The position numbers and the translations under genes are program-made. A model generated the notes under the pieces. That model had not been told where the DNA came from. It saw only the letters and a program-made list of their open reading frames with translations, and did no database searches. Shown one piece after another: positions 39,901-48,338 of a DNA stretch of 64,000 nucleotides. Source of the DNA: VRUE01 sp963840565 (GTDB lineage: Bacteria; Actinomycetota; Thermoleophilia; Solirubrobacterales; 70-9); assembly GCA_963840565.1 (NCBI GenBank), contig CAWIZH010000002.1, positions 1,178,001-1,242,000 of the forward strand. Reading direction: 5' to 3'. The first letter of the stretch is position 1. Every line of letters starts with the position of its first letter.

Positions 39901-40392
39901 TCAGCCGCAGACGGGCCAGGGGCTTGAGCCGGACTGCGCGTAGAGAAGGGCTGCGCGGTAGTCCTGCTCCCGCTCGGAAGCGGCCGCTGGGTCGCCGGTG
40001 CCTCCTACGGATTCCCAGGTTCCGTAGTCGAACTGGTACTTGCCTCGGTAGGTGCCATCGGAGGAGACGATGGCGGGATCGCCGCCCGACTCACAGGCGC
40101 CTATGGCGTCGAGAGTGGCTTGGGAGACGCCGCCGGGGAGCGATGCGTAAAGCTCACGGCGTTCGCGGCGCAGCTTGGCGCGATGGGCCGCCTCGATCTT
40201 CGCGAGCGTCACCCGGATCGTCTTGTGGAAGCTTGCGACCGGCTGCTGGAGCACGCCGATCTTGGCGGGCTTCGCGTCGGCGAGGCCGATGCGCGGTTGC
40301 GACGAGCCTTGGCCGGCGGCCGCGAAGGCGGCGGCGGGGAAGGCGATGCAGGCGATCAGGACAGGGATGAAATATGTGCGTTTTGTGAGCAA
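39901..40392 (-). CDS. Resuscitation-promoting-factor-like transglycosylase
   Basis: This 163-aa secreted protein has a signal peptide (YFIPVLIACIAFPAAAFAAAG), a helical stretch (ASFHKTIRVTLAKIEAAHRAKLRRERRELYA) and a C-terminal transglycosylase-like domain: AIGACESGGDPAIVSSDGTYRGKYQFDYGTWESVGGTGDPAAASEREQDYRAALLYAQ, with the catalytic Glu in CESGGD. It cleaves peptidoglycan outside the cell and may promote growth resumption. The TTG start at 40392 is the best available. No c-di-AMP riboswitch motif was recognised upstream. Confidence 0.88.
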   Translation of the reverse strand: MLTKRTYFIPVLIACIAFPAAAFAAAGQGSSQPRIGLADAKPAKIGVLQQPVASFHKTIRVTLAKIEAAHRAKLRRERRELYASLPGGVSQATLDAIGACESGGDPAIVSSDGTYRGKYQFDYGTWESVGGTGDPAAASEREQDYRAALLYAQSGSSPWPVCG

Positions 40393-40597
40393 GCGCGGAA
40401 CCGTCGCGGTATTTGCGGCCTCGGAACGTGACCGCGCTCACACTGCTCACATAGCTAGTGCCGTCTGACACGAAATCAGGCACGGAATCCCTCCTCGCGG
40501 ACAGCGATGAATTGCTTCTTGCGGACCAAGAAGTCGAAATTGGCGCCGCAGCGGGAGTCGGGATGATTGGAAGATCGCCGAGCCTCCGACATCGCGC

Positions 40598-41423
40598 TTG
40601 CTGCTCGCCTGTCCCGACCGGCCCGGGCTGATCGCCGCGGTCAGCGGCTTCCTTGCCGAAGCCGGCCTCAACATCATCGACGCCGATCAGCACTCGAGCA
40701 ACGAGGGTCGCTTCTTCATGCGGATGGTTTTCGACGCCGGTCCCGAGGGCGAGCGAGAGGGTCTGCGGCAGCGCTTCGAGCGCGAGATCGCGGTGCCCTT
40801 CGAGATGGACTTCCGCTTCGCCGAGTCGAGCGAGCGCAAGCGGGTCGCGATCATGGTCTCGCGCGAAGACCACTGCCTCTCCGACCTGCTCTGGCGCTGG
40901 CGCAGCGGCGAGCTGGGAGCCGAGATCGTCGCCGTGATCTCCAACCATCCCGACCACGCGGGCCAGGTCGAGTCGCTCGGCCTGCCCTTTCACCACGTGC
41001 CGGTCGATCCAGATGCTCACGAGGAGGCCGAGGCGCGAGAGCTGGAGCTGCTGGCCGGGGTCGACCTGCTCGTCCTCGCCCGCTACATGCAGGTCCTCTC
41101 CCCCGGGTTCCTGCGACGGCTCGACGCCGCCGGCGATCAACATCCACCACAGCTTCCTGCCCGCCTTCGTCGGCGCCGACCCGTACCGGCGGGCCCACGA
41201 GCGCGGCGTCAAGCTGATCGGCGCCACCGCCCACTACGTCACCGAGGAGCTCGACGCCGGCCCGATCATCGATCAGGACGTGACCAGGGTCAGCCACCGC
41301 GACGAGGTCGGCGACCTGAAGCGGATCGGCCGCGACATCGAGCGCCTCGTCCTCGCCCGCGCCGTCAGCGCCCACCTCGACGACCGCGTGCTGCTCGACG
41401 GCGCGAGCACCATCGTCTTCTAG
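40598..41423 (+). CDS. purU: Formyltetrahydrofolate deformylase, single-base frameshift
   Basis: The enzyme hydrolyses 10-formyl-THF to formate and THF. An ACT domain comes first (LLACPDRPGLIAAVSGFLAEAGLNIIDADQHSS), then the formyltransferase-like domain (RVAIMVSREDHCLSDLLWRWRSGELGAEIVAVISNHPDHA). Near 41126-41141 one extra base shifts the frame. In the next frame the sequence resumes as AINIHHSFLPAFVGADPYRRAHERGVKLIGATAHYVTEELDAGPIIDQDV, including the catalytic His and Asp. The span is 3n+1; the corrected product is about 274 aa. The start is uncertain: TTG 40598 gives a very short N-terminus. Confidence 0.9.
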
Positions 41424-41474
41424 GCTGACTTCGCCTTTTGCAGTCCATATGTACGCATAAAGGCGAAGTCAGCC
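41423..41474. terminator. Long bidirectional-type hairpin after purU
   Basis: A 16-bp perfect stem (41423-41438 with 41459-41474) begins at the last base of the purU stop. The arms end in CCTTT/AAAGG and the loop contains CATATG. The core CCTTTT...CATATG...ATAAAG resembles the core of the 66-bp cassettes although the outer arms are unrelated. Confidence 0.75.
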
Positions 41475-41523
41475 GAGCCTGAACTGGCTGCTCAGCCAGT
41501 TTTTGTTCTAGGGTTAGGGGTCG

Positions 41524-42873
41524 ATGGAGCAGGCGACGATCGCGCAGCGGCCACTGGGAACTCAGAGTGAGCTCCCGCCCGGCTCCCGCGCGCCGTCGCT
41601 GCTGCAGGCGCTGCGCTACGTCCGTGACCCGCTCGGATTCCTGGTCCAGCTGCAGCGCCGCTACGGCGACATCTTCACCCTCTCCTTCCCCTTCTTCGGC
41701 CGCCTCGTCTACGTCGCCGACCCGGCGCTGGTCAAGACGATGTTCACTGGCTCGCCCGAGCAGTTCCACGCCGGCGAGGCCAACGCGACCGTGCTCGGGC
41801 CGGCGCTGGGGCCCAACTCGGTGCTGACCCTCGACGACGCTCCGCACATGCAGCAGCGCAAGCTGCTCTTGCCCCCCTTCCACGGCGAGCGGGTGCGCAG
41901 CTACGGCGAGCTGATCCGCGAGACGACGCGCAAGCAGATGGAGGCCTGGCCGGTCGGCGAGCCGTTCGCCCTGCGCCCCCACACCCAGCGGATCACCCTG
42001 GCGGTGATCATGCGCGCCGTCTTCGGCGTCCACGACGAGGACCGGCTGGCTCGCTTCGAGGTTCTGATCGACGACTTCAGCAAGCGAGTCGGCCTGATCA
42101 CCACCTTCCCCGGCCTGCGCCGCAACTTCGGCCCGGGCAGCCCCTGGCCGCGCTTCCTGCGCTCCCGCGAAGCGCTCGACAAGTTCATCTACGAGGAGAT
42201 CGGCCTGCGCCGCAAGGAGGTCGAAGCCGGCGAGGAGGGACACGATGACGTGCTCTCCCTGCTGCTCCAGGCCCGCCACGACGACGACAGCCCGATGAGC
42301 GACGAAGAGCTGCGCGATGAGCTCGTCACCGTGCTCGGCGCCGGCCACGAGACGACCGCGACCGGGCTCGCCTGGGCGATGGAGCGCCTGCTGCGCACGC
42401 CGCGCGTCCTCGCCAAGCTGCGTGAGTCGATCGCCGCCGGCGAGGACGACTACCTCGAAGCGACGGTGAAGGAGACGCTGCGAGCGCGGCCGGTGATCGT
42501 CGACGTCGCCCGCAAGCTCACCGCGCCGGCCCAGGTCGGCGGCTACGAGCTCCCCAAAGGCAGCTTCGTGATGGCGGCGATCGCCGCCCTGCACTACCGC
42601 GAGGACCTCTTCCCGCAGCCGCAGGAGTTCCGGCCCGAGCGCTTCCTCGAGGGCAAGGCCGACAACTACGCCTGGATCCCCTTCGGCGGCGGCGTGCGGC
42701 GCTGCATCGGCGCTGCCTTCGCCGAATACGAGATGCGAATCATCCTGCGCGAGATCGTCGAGCGCGCCGACCTCAGCGCTCCCGACCAAAAGCCGGAGAA
42801 GGCCAAGGTCCGCAACATCACCCTCGCCCCCGGCAAGGGCACCGTGGTCAAGCTGGATCGCCCGCTGCGCTGA
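41524..42873 (+). CDS. Cytochrome P450
   Basis: This 449-aa soluble-type P450 has I-helix VLGAGHETTATGLAW (~residue 275), ExxR in TVKETLRARPV, and PERF in FRPERFLEGKADN. The heme-binding loop is WIPFGGGVRRCIGAAFAEYEMR with the axial Cys near 395. The substrate is unknown. No ferredoxin or reductase gene adjoins it. ATG 41524 follows TAGGGT by 9 nt, pointing to a leaderless mRNA. Its 3' end overlaps the 3' end of the convergent ABC-F gene by about 26 nt once that gene's frameshift is corrected. Confidence 0.94.
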   Translation: MEQATIAQRPLGTQSELPPGSRAPSLLQALRYVRDPLGFLVQLQRRYGDIFTLSFPFFGRLVYVADPALVKTMFTGSPEQFHAGEANATVLGPALGPNSVLTLDDAPHMQQRKLLLPPFHGERVRSYGELIRETTRKQMEAWPVGEPFALRPHTQRITLAVIMRAVFGVHDEDRLARFEVLIDDFSKRVGLITTFPGLRRNFGPGSPWPRFLRSREALDKFIYEEIGLRRKEVEAGEEGHDDVLSLLLQARHDDDSPMSDEELRDELVTVLGAGHETTATGLAWAMERLLRTPRVLAKLRESIAAGEDDYLEATVKETLRARPVIVDVARKLTAPAQVGGYELPKGSFVMAAIAALHYREDLFPQPQEFRPERFLEGKADNYAWIPFGGGVRRCIGAAFAEYEMRIILREIVERADLSAPDQKPEKAKVRNITLAPGKGTVVKLDRPLR

Positions 42874-44757
42874 CCGCCTGCTCGGCCTGCTCCCACTGCT
42901 CAAAGAGCTCGGCTAGCTTGCGTTTCGCCGCTTCGTGGCGCTCTTCGGCCTGCTCGACCTTGGCCGGCGTCGACCAGGCGGCGGGATCGGCGAGCTCCTC
43001 CTCGACCCGGGACAGCTCGGCTTCGGCGGCCTCGATCTTCTCCGCCAGGCGGCCCGCCTTGCGGGCGGCCTTTTTCGAGACCGTGCCAGGACTGTGGCGT
43101 TTTTGCCCGCCTTGCTTGACCGCTTGGCCGCAGCGGCAGACGCCGATGCGGCTTCGGCGTCTTCATCGCGCTCGCGTTGATAAGTGGCCCAACCACTTTC
43201 ATAGCTGCGCAGCTCGCCGGCCTCGCAGACCAGCGTGCGGCTGCCGACCGCCTCGAGCAGGGCACGATCGTGGGAAACGAGGATCACCGCGCCTTCAAAG
43301 GCCAGCAGCGCGTCCTCCAAGGCCTCGCGGCTCTCGATGTCGAGATGGTTGGTCGGCTCGTCGAGGATCAGCACGTTGGCGCCGGAGGCGACCAGGATCG
43401 CCAGCGAGAGGCGCCGCTGCTCGCCGCCGGAGATGTCGTCGAGCGCCTTCTCGGCGTCGGAGCCGGAAAAGAGGAAGCCACCGAGCAGGCGGCGCGCCTT
43501 CTGGCCGCTGAGGCCGGTCTCGCGCTGGGCGGCTTCAAGCACCGAACCCGCCCCCGCCGCGGTCTCGGCGTGCTGGGAGAGGTAGCCGACCTTGACGTTG
43601 TGGCCGGTGCGCACCGAGCCCGCCGCGGGCTCGCGCTGCTCGGCGAGGGTCTCGATCAGGGTCGTCTTGCCGGCGCCGTTGGGACCGACGAGGACGATGT
43701 GCTCGCCGCGTTCGACTTCGAGGTTGGCGCCGGCGAGCAGGGTCCGTCCCGGCACCTCGATCGTCCCGTTGACGAGCTTGAGCACGACGCGACCGGGGCG
43801 CTCCGGTTTGACGAAGGAGAAGCGCAGGTTGCGACGATCGCGTGCTTCCTCCTTGGCGCCGTCGCGCTTGATCTTGTCGATCTGCTTGAGCCGCGACTGC
43901 GCCTGTTTGGCCTTCGACGCCTTGTAGCGAAAGCGCTCGACGAAGCGCTCCATCCGCTCGATCTCCTCCTGCTGGCGCTCGATCGCCTTGCCCAGAGCTA
44001 TCGCGCGGGCCGCCTGTTCCTTGCGCCAGGCGTGCCAGGGGCCGGCGAAAAAGCGCCCCCGCTGCGCCTCGAGCTCCAGCACCGAGGTGCCGACCGCCTC
44101 GAGGAACCAGCGGTCGTGGGCGACGAGGACGACGGCGGCGTCGAGGTCGACCAGGTAACGCTCCAGCCACTCCAGCGAGGGAATGTCGAGGTGGTTCGTC
44201 GGCTCGTCGAGCAGGAGCAGGTCGGGACGGGTGGCGAGGGCGCGGGCGAGCGAGGCCCGCGTCAGCTCGCCACCGGAGAAAGTCGAGAGCTCGCGTTTCG
44301 CCGCCTCCTCGCCGAAACCGAGGCCGCCGAGCACGGCGAGCACGTCGTCGCGCCAGCGGTAGCCGCCGCCGGCTTCGAGGCGCTGCTGCGCCGTCGCGTA
44401 GGCGCGCATCGTCTCCTCGTCGGGGGTGTGCGACATCGCCTCCTCCAGGCGCGCCAGCTCCGCCTCGATCTCCTGCATGTCGGTGCGGCCGGAGAAGACG
44501 TAGTCGCCGAGGGAGATCTCGGCGTTGCGCGGCGGGCGCTGGTCGTGCAGCGCCACCCGGGCGCCCTTCTGCAAGGCGATGCTGCCCGAGTCAGGCGGCC
44601 GCTCCCCCGCCAGTACCCGCAGCAGGGTCGACTTGCCGACGCCGTTGCGCCCGGAGAGCGTCATCCGCTCACGCGGCTCCAGCTTGAAGGAGACCTCCTC
44701 GAAGAGCAGCTTGCCGCCCGCGTAGAGGTCGATCGATGTGGCTGTGGCGATTGCCAT
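42848..44757 (-). CDS. ABC-F family ATPase, single-base frameshift near the 3' end
   Basis: This soluble tandem-ABC protein probably acts on ribosomes. The first cassette has TLSGRNGVGKSTLLRVLAG, STFSGGELTRASLARALA and LLLLDEPTNHLDIPSLEWLE. The PtIM-type linker (RYKASKAKQAQSRLKQIDKI) follows. The second cassette has VGPNGAGKTTLIETLA, DISGGEQRRLSLAILVA and VLILDEPTNHLDIESREALE. At 43100-43104 the A5 run on the coding strand should be A6. With it, the frame continues as GKKRHSPGTVSKKAARKAGR, then a charged coiled coil (EAAEAELSRVEEELADPAAW), to TGA at 42848, giving 636 aa. The start is ATG 44757. Confidence 0.9.
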
Positions 44758-44809
44758 GGCAATCCCTGACATTACGCAGCCGACGTGCGTGGGGGCGTAC
44801 CCTCCCGGC

Positions 44810-45316
44810 ATGGAACGCGAGGAACTGCGGGCGGTACAGGCTCCGCTAAAGGAGCGCTATGAGGGGGAACCCGAGGCGGCAGTGGTCACGCTCGCCGCCA
44901 GCGGTGAGCTCGGCGAGGGCATTTCCTGCTCGGTGCAGACCGGCCGCGCGATCGCCGAGGCGGGCCTGCACCCCGCCTCCGGCGGCGACGGCTCGCTGCT
45001 CTGCTCGGGCGACATGCTGCTCGAGGCGCTGGTCGCTTGCGCCGGGGTGACGCTGCAGGCAGTGGCGACCTCGCTGGGAGTCGAGGTCGAGTCCGGGACC
45101 GTGCGCGCCGAGGGCGAGCTCGATTTCCGCGGCACCCTCGCCGTCGACCGCGAGGCGCCAGTTGGCTTCTCGGCGATCCGCCTCTCCTTTGAGCTCGAGA
45201 CCGACGCCGACAGCGAGCAGCTCGACACTCTGCTGAAGCTGACCGAGCGCTACTGCGTGGTCTTCCAGACCATCGCTGTCACGCCGGAGCTCTCGGCGAC
45301 GCTCGAGACCGCGTAG
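44810..45316 (+). CDS. OsmC-family protein
   Basis: This 168-aa OsmC/Ohr-fold protein has two redox cysteines, in LLCSGDMLLEALVACAGVTLQAVA (~residue 75) and LTERYCVVFQTIAV (~145), as in hydroperoxide reductases of this family. The fold ends with the expected VTPEL. ATG 44810 lies 6 nt after TACCCT, so a leaderless mRNA is likely. It is divergent from the ABC-F gene, 52 nt apart. It is followed 5 nt later by the MBL-fold gene, so the two are co-transcribed. Confidence 0.88.
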   Translation: MEREELRAVQAPLKERYEGEPEAAVVTLAASGELGEGISCSVQTGRAIAEAGLHPASGGDGSLLCSGDMLLEALVACAGVTLQAVATSLGVEVESGTVRAEGELDFRGTLAVDREAPVGFSAIRLSFELETDADSEQLDTLLKLTERYCVVFQTIAVTPELSATLETA

Positions 45317-45321
45317 GCGCA

Positions 45322-46266
45322 GTGCCCGTGACTAGGCCGCTGCGGCACCTCGGCGATCTGGCGAAGGCACGGGTGAGGCGGCGCGCGAGCGAGCACGAAG
45401 ACGGCCAGGTGCTGGGTGAGCTCGAGGCGAAGCCGCTGGAGCTGCCAGCCGGTCTGGAGATCGAATGGCTGGGCGTCTCCGGCTACCGGATCAGCTTCGA
45501 GGGGCAGACGCTGTTCATCGACCCTTACCTCTCGCGAGTCCCCTTCTCTGACCTGCTGCGGCGCCGGCCGACCCTTCCCGATCCGGCGGCCCTCGACCGC
45601 TTCGTCCACGCGCCTGGAGAAGTGGTGGGGGTTCTCGTCGGTCACACGCACTTCGACCACGCGGTCGACGCGCCGGCGATCGCCAGGCGCTTCGGCTGCA
45701 GGGCCTACGGCTCCGACTCGCTGCTGAGGCTGATGGGCCTGTACGGGCTCGCCGCGCAGGCGGTCGAGGTCGAGCCTTACAAGACTTACGAGCTCGGCCC
45801 TTTCGAGGTCAGCTTCACCCCGAGCGTCCACTCGAAGCTGCTGCTCGGCCTCGCCGTTCCCTACGACGGCGACCTCACCTGCGAGCACCTCGACGCGCTC
45901 TCACCGGCCGCCTACCGCTGCGGCCAGGTCTGGGGGATCTCGATCGAGGTCGCCGGCCTGCGCTTCTATCACCAGGGCAGCGCCAACCTGATCGACGAGG
46001 CGATCCGTGAGCGCGGCGTCGACGTCTTCCTCGCCGGCGTCGCCGGCCGCAGCTTCACCGAGGACTACTGGAAGCGAATCCTCCCCCGCCTCGACCCCAA
46101 GGTCGTCGTCCCGACCCACTACGACAACTTCTTTCGCCCCCTCGGTCAGCGCCTGGAGTTCGTCTCCAACGTCCAGCTTGCATCGCTTCCGAAAGAAATC
46201 GGCGCGGTCAGCGCCGATGCCCGCATCGCGGCCCTCCCCCGCGCGGATCTCTCCATAAACGCGTGA
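45322..46266 (+). CDS. Metallo-beta-lactamase-fold hydrolase
   Basis: This 314-aa protein has GLEIEWLGVSGYRISFEGQTLFIDPYLSR, the UlaG/L-ascorbate-lactonase-like beginning. The metal site is VLVGHTHFDHAVDAP, and further ligands are in FTPSVHSKLLLG and VVVPTHYDNFFRP. It likely hydrolyses a lipid- or lactone-like ester; the substrate is unknown. It is coupled to osmC. Confidence 0.87.
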   Translation: MPVTRPLRHLGDLAKARVRRRASEHEDGQVLGELEAKPLELPAGLEIEWLGVSGYRISFEGQTLFIDPYLSRVPFSDLLRRRPTLPDPAALDRFVHAPGEVVGVLVGHTHFDHAVDAPAIARRFGCRAYGSDSLLRLMGLYGLAAQAVEVEPYKTYELGPFEVSFTPSVHSKLLLGLAVPYDGDLTCEHLDALSPAAYRCGQVWGISIEVAGLRFYHQGSANLIDEAIRERGVDVFLAGVAGRSFTEDYWKRILPRLDPKVVVPTHYDNFFRPLGQRLEFVSNVQLASLPKEIGAVSADARIAALPRADLSINA

Positions 46267-46311
46267 CACTCTGCGCACCATCGGTATGGACAGTGCCTCT
46301 AACGTCGGGGC

Positions 46312-46947
46312 ATGCTCACCTTCCACGTATCTGATCTTCGCGAACTGCTTGATGCCACAGTCACCGCAGTCTCGGTCCTGGGAGGCTCGATGGCCTATGC
46401 CAGCGGCTATTTCTCGAGTCGGGCTATGACTGAAGGTCAAAGTCCTGAGATCCTCGGCCAGAGAGTGAACGAAGCCCTGGGCAAAGGCTTCAACTGGGGG
46501 TGGCCGGCGGCGTTGGCGGCGCTTATCATTGGACCTAATGGAGTGGCTTTTCAAGACTTCGTGGGGTGCCTCGACACTCAGTGCGATCGTTTCCTCGTTG
46601 GCTGGGGTCGCGATCCTCGCCTTCAATGCTCCTCCGGCCCTTTTCATCATCGCTCTATGGGGCGCGATTACGGCATATATCGAGCTCGGTTCGCGAATCG
46701 AGCGGCGAAGTCATCACAATTAGCCAGCGTCAGGCCCGGCGCACCTGGCGGCGATCTGGTCGACGGTGCCCTTGGTGCGCATCGTCCAGGGGCCGACCGC
46801 CGCCTCGATCGTCTTCAGATCCAGGTCAGATTCGGAGATGCCGCCGCTGGGCAGCCAATAGAGCTCGCGACCTTCGATCGCGAGCCGGTCCTCCTTGCTT
46901 TCGATGGCGAGTGCCTGCTTTCGGGCTTTGCCTTTCGGTGCCGCTGA
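46312..46947 (+). CDS. Hypothetical membrane protein; only the first third is plausible
   Basis: The first ~75 residues (MLTFHVSDLRELLDATVTAVSVLGGSMAYASGYFSSRAMTEG, then NWGWPAALAALIIG) look like a short membrane protein. From about 46536 on, the better coding frame is that of the gene at 46538, and the remainder of this frame runs antisense to the DUF1697 gene. Either two small genes overlap at TAATG or a one-base error joins them. Codon use is less biased than in the neighbours. No family recognised. Confidence 0.35.
   Translation: MLTFHVSDLRELLDATVTAVSVLGGSMAYASGYFSSRAMTEGQSPEILGQRVNEALGKGFNWGWPAALAALIIGPNGVAFQDFVGCLDTQCDRFLVGWGRDPRLQCSSGPFHHRSMGRDYGIYRARFANRAAKSSQLASVRPGAPGGDLVDGALGAHRPGADRRLDRLQIQVRFGDAAAGQPIELATFDREPVLLAFDGECLLSGFAFRCR
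46538..46723 (+). CDS. Small membrane protein
   Basis: This 61-aa protein (MEWLFKTSWGASTLSAIVSSLAGVAILAFNAPPALFIIALWGAITAYIELGSRIERRSHHN) has two hydrophobic helices. Its ATG lies in a TAATG context at the plausible end of the preceding frame. It ends in a TAG overlapping the stop of the convergent DUF1697 gene by 2 nt. Function unknown; it may be the C-terminal part of the preceding gene. Confidence 0.5.
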   Translation: MEWLFKTSWGASTLSAIVSSLAGVAILAFNAPPALFIIALWGAITAYIELGSRIERRSHHN

Positions 46948-47271
46948 CAGAAACGCCACCTGCAACTTCCCCTTTGAGGCCTTGATCAGTGCGGAGTCGA
47001 ATGGCTCCTGGGTCGAGACCGCGCCCAGCTCCGCCGCGCTGCGCAGGAACACCGGCACCTTGTAGCCCAGCGACTCCCCCAGGCCAGCTTCGATCCGCTG
47101 CTTCAGCTTCTCCTCGCCCTTCTCTTTGGACGCAAAGATCACGTTGCCGCTGGCGCGGAAGCAGGAGACGTCGCCCAAGCCAAGCTGTTCGAACTCCCGC
47201 TTCAGCTCGTCGTTCTTGATCCGGCGACCGCCGAGGTTCATCCCGCGCAGAAAGGCGACGTAGCGCTGCAT
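46720..47271 (-). CDS. DUF1697 protein
   Basis: This 183-aa cytoplasmic protein has the family pattern YVAFLRGMNLGGRRIKNDELKREFEQLGLGDVSCFRASGNVIFAS, EAGLGESLGYKVPVFLRSAAEL, and ends with WTMRTKGTVDQIAARC. The function of the family is not established. ATG 47271 is used because QRYVAFLRGMNLGG is the conserved beginning; the frame upstream is antisense to the peroxiredoxin gene. Confidence 0.88.
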   Translation of the reverse strand: MQRYVAFLRGMNLGGRRIKNDELKREFEQLGLGDVSCFRASGNVIFASKEKGEEKLKQRIEAGLGESLGYKVPVFLRSAAELGAVSTQEPFDSALIKASKGKLQVAFLSAAPKGKARKQALAIESKEDRLAIEGRELYWLPSGGISESDLDLKTIEAAVGPWTMRTKGTVDQIAARCAGPDAG

Positions 47272-47319
47272 CCGCCAACCATACGAATCCAGCCACCGAA
47301 GGCGTGCGACGATGGCCCG

Positions 47320-47901
47320 GTGGACACCGATTACGGCCAGCTGCCGGCAGACCTGCCGGTGCCAGAGGACGACGGCGGCGCCGATCACCTCACCGGGATG
47401 GCGTTGCCGGAGCTTCGATTGCCGGCGACTCTGGGTGGATCGCTCCATCTGGCGGAGGCGGCGCAGGAGCGTCTCGTCGTCTACGTCTACCCGCGCACCG
47501 GCACCCCCGGCGAGCCCCTGCCCGCCGGCTGGGACGACATCGCCGGCGCCCGCGGCTGCACCCCGCAGAGCTGCGCTTACCGCGACAGCCTCGCCGAGTT
47601 CTCAGCGCTCGGCGCAGCGGTCATCGGCATCAGCGCCCAGACCGCCGAGGAACAGCGTGAGTTCGCCGAGCGCGAGCACATCCCCTTCGCCCTGCTCAGC
47701 GATAGCGGCCTGAGCCTGGCCGAGGCGCTGCGACTCCCAACCTTCGAAGCCGACGGAATGACCCTCTACAAGCGCCTAACCCTCGTCGCCGAAGCGGGCA
47801 GGATCAGCAAGGTCTTCTACCCCGTCTTCCCGCCCGACCGCGACGCCGCCGAGGTCCTCGCCTGGCTGAAACGGCCGACGGGCCTAAAACAGCCCATATA
47901 G
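47320..47901 (+). CDS. Peroxiredoxin (AhpC/TSA family)
   Basis: This 193-aa thioredoxin-fold protein has ALPELRLPATLGGSLHLAEAAQERLVVYVYPRTGTPG and then GARGCTPQSCAYRDSLAEFSALGAAVIGISAQTAEEQREFAEREHIPFALLSD. The peroxidatic Cys is in GCTPQSC, with a second Cys four residues on, as in PrxQ/BCP-type enzymes with an inserted WDDI segment. GTG 47320 is the start. The stop lies in the loop of the terminator hairpin shared with tmRNA. Confidence 0.88.
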   Translation: MDTDYGQLPADLPVPEDDGGADHLTGMALPELRLPATLGGSLHLAEAAQERLVVYVYPRTGTPGEPLPAGWDDIAGARGCTPQSCAYRDSLAEFSALGAAVIGISAQTAEEQREFAEREHIPFALLSDSGLSLAEALRLPTFEADGMTLYKRLTLVAEAGRISKVFYPVFPPDRDAAEVLAWLKRPTGLKQPI

Positions 47902-47923
47902 GGGTGGTTTTAGGCCCGTCGGC
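47874..47923. terminator. Bidirectional terminator between peroxiredoxin gene and tmRNA
   Basis: A 17-bp perfect stem (47874-47890 with 47907-47923) ends in AAAAC/GTTTT, with a 16-nt loop CAGCCCATATAGGGGT holding the peroxiredoxin stop. An A/T-flanked GC stem in both orientations suits two convergent transcripts. Confidence 0.8.
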
Positions 47924-47934
47924 GACGCTGTTGA

Positions 47935-48293
47935 TGGAGGCGCCGAGAATTGAACTCGGGTCCGAGGCCGTAGTGCGATGGCGTCTACAGGTTTAGCTGG
48001 CGCTTGATTCTCGTCTCCCGGGGTCCGCGCCAGCGGGCACTACGGGAGACACAGCCCTCTGAAATTTCCCCTGGAAGACGGGGCGATCCGCCTGGGTAAG
48101 CCCGCGTTTTGAAGCCGGCTGCCCTTCCTGCGGGCGAGGAAGGACCGACTCTCATCACCTAGGTTCTAGCTAGGCAGCGAGGGCGAACTCATGGTCCGCA
48201 CGTATTGGTTTGTGCCGGGGTTTAACGAGGCCTCCGGCAACCTCGACCTGCAACCGTTCGCACGGACCGACCACGTCGAAGCCTGTCGCCCCC
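47935..48293 (-). ncRNA. ssrA: Transfer-messenger RNA (tmRNA)
   Basis: This is a one-piece tmRNA of about 359 nt. The 5' end GGGGGCGACAGGCTTCGACG (from 48293) pairs with CGCCTCC before the discriminator at 47935 to form the acceptor stem. The T arm reads GGACCCGAGTTCAATTC. CCA is not encoded (TCA follows the discriminator). The tag reading frame ends in ADHEFALAA followed by TAG at 48172-48170; the resume codon is a little upstream, around CACAAACCA. A TACAAT -10 lies 16 nt before the 5' end. It shares an intergenic region with the reductase gene at 48339. SmpB and RNase R genes are 3-5 kb away. Confidence 0.95.
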
Positions 48294-48338
48294 GTGCTGT
48301 TGCACATCGATTGTACGGAGTCGGGTAGGAATACATGC

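Noticed and set aside
40393..40597. Possible c-di-AMP (ydaO-type) riboswitch upstream of the Rpf-like gene
   Set aside because: Such switches precede Rpf genes in other actinobacteria, but the expected conserved segments were not found. The stretch shows no clear structure or gene.
48210..48338. Upstream extension of the reductase gene (TTG 48210)
   Set aside because: The extension lies within the tmRNA gene on the other strand. ATG 48339 gives the standard FAD-motif N-terminus.
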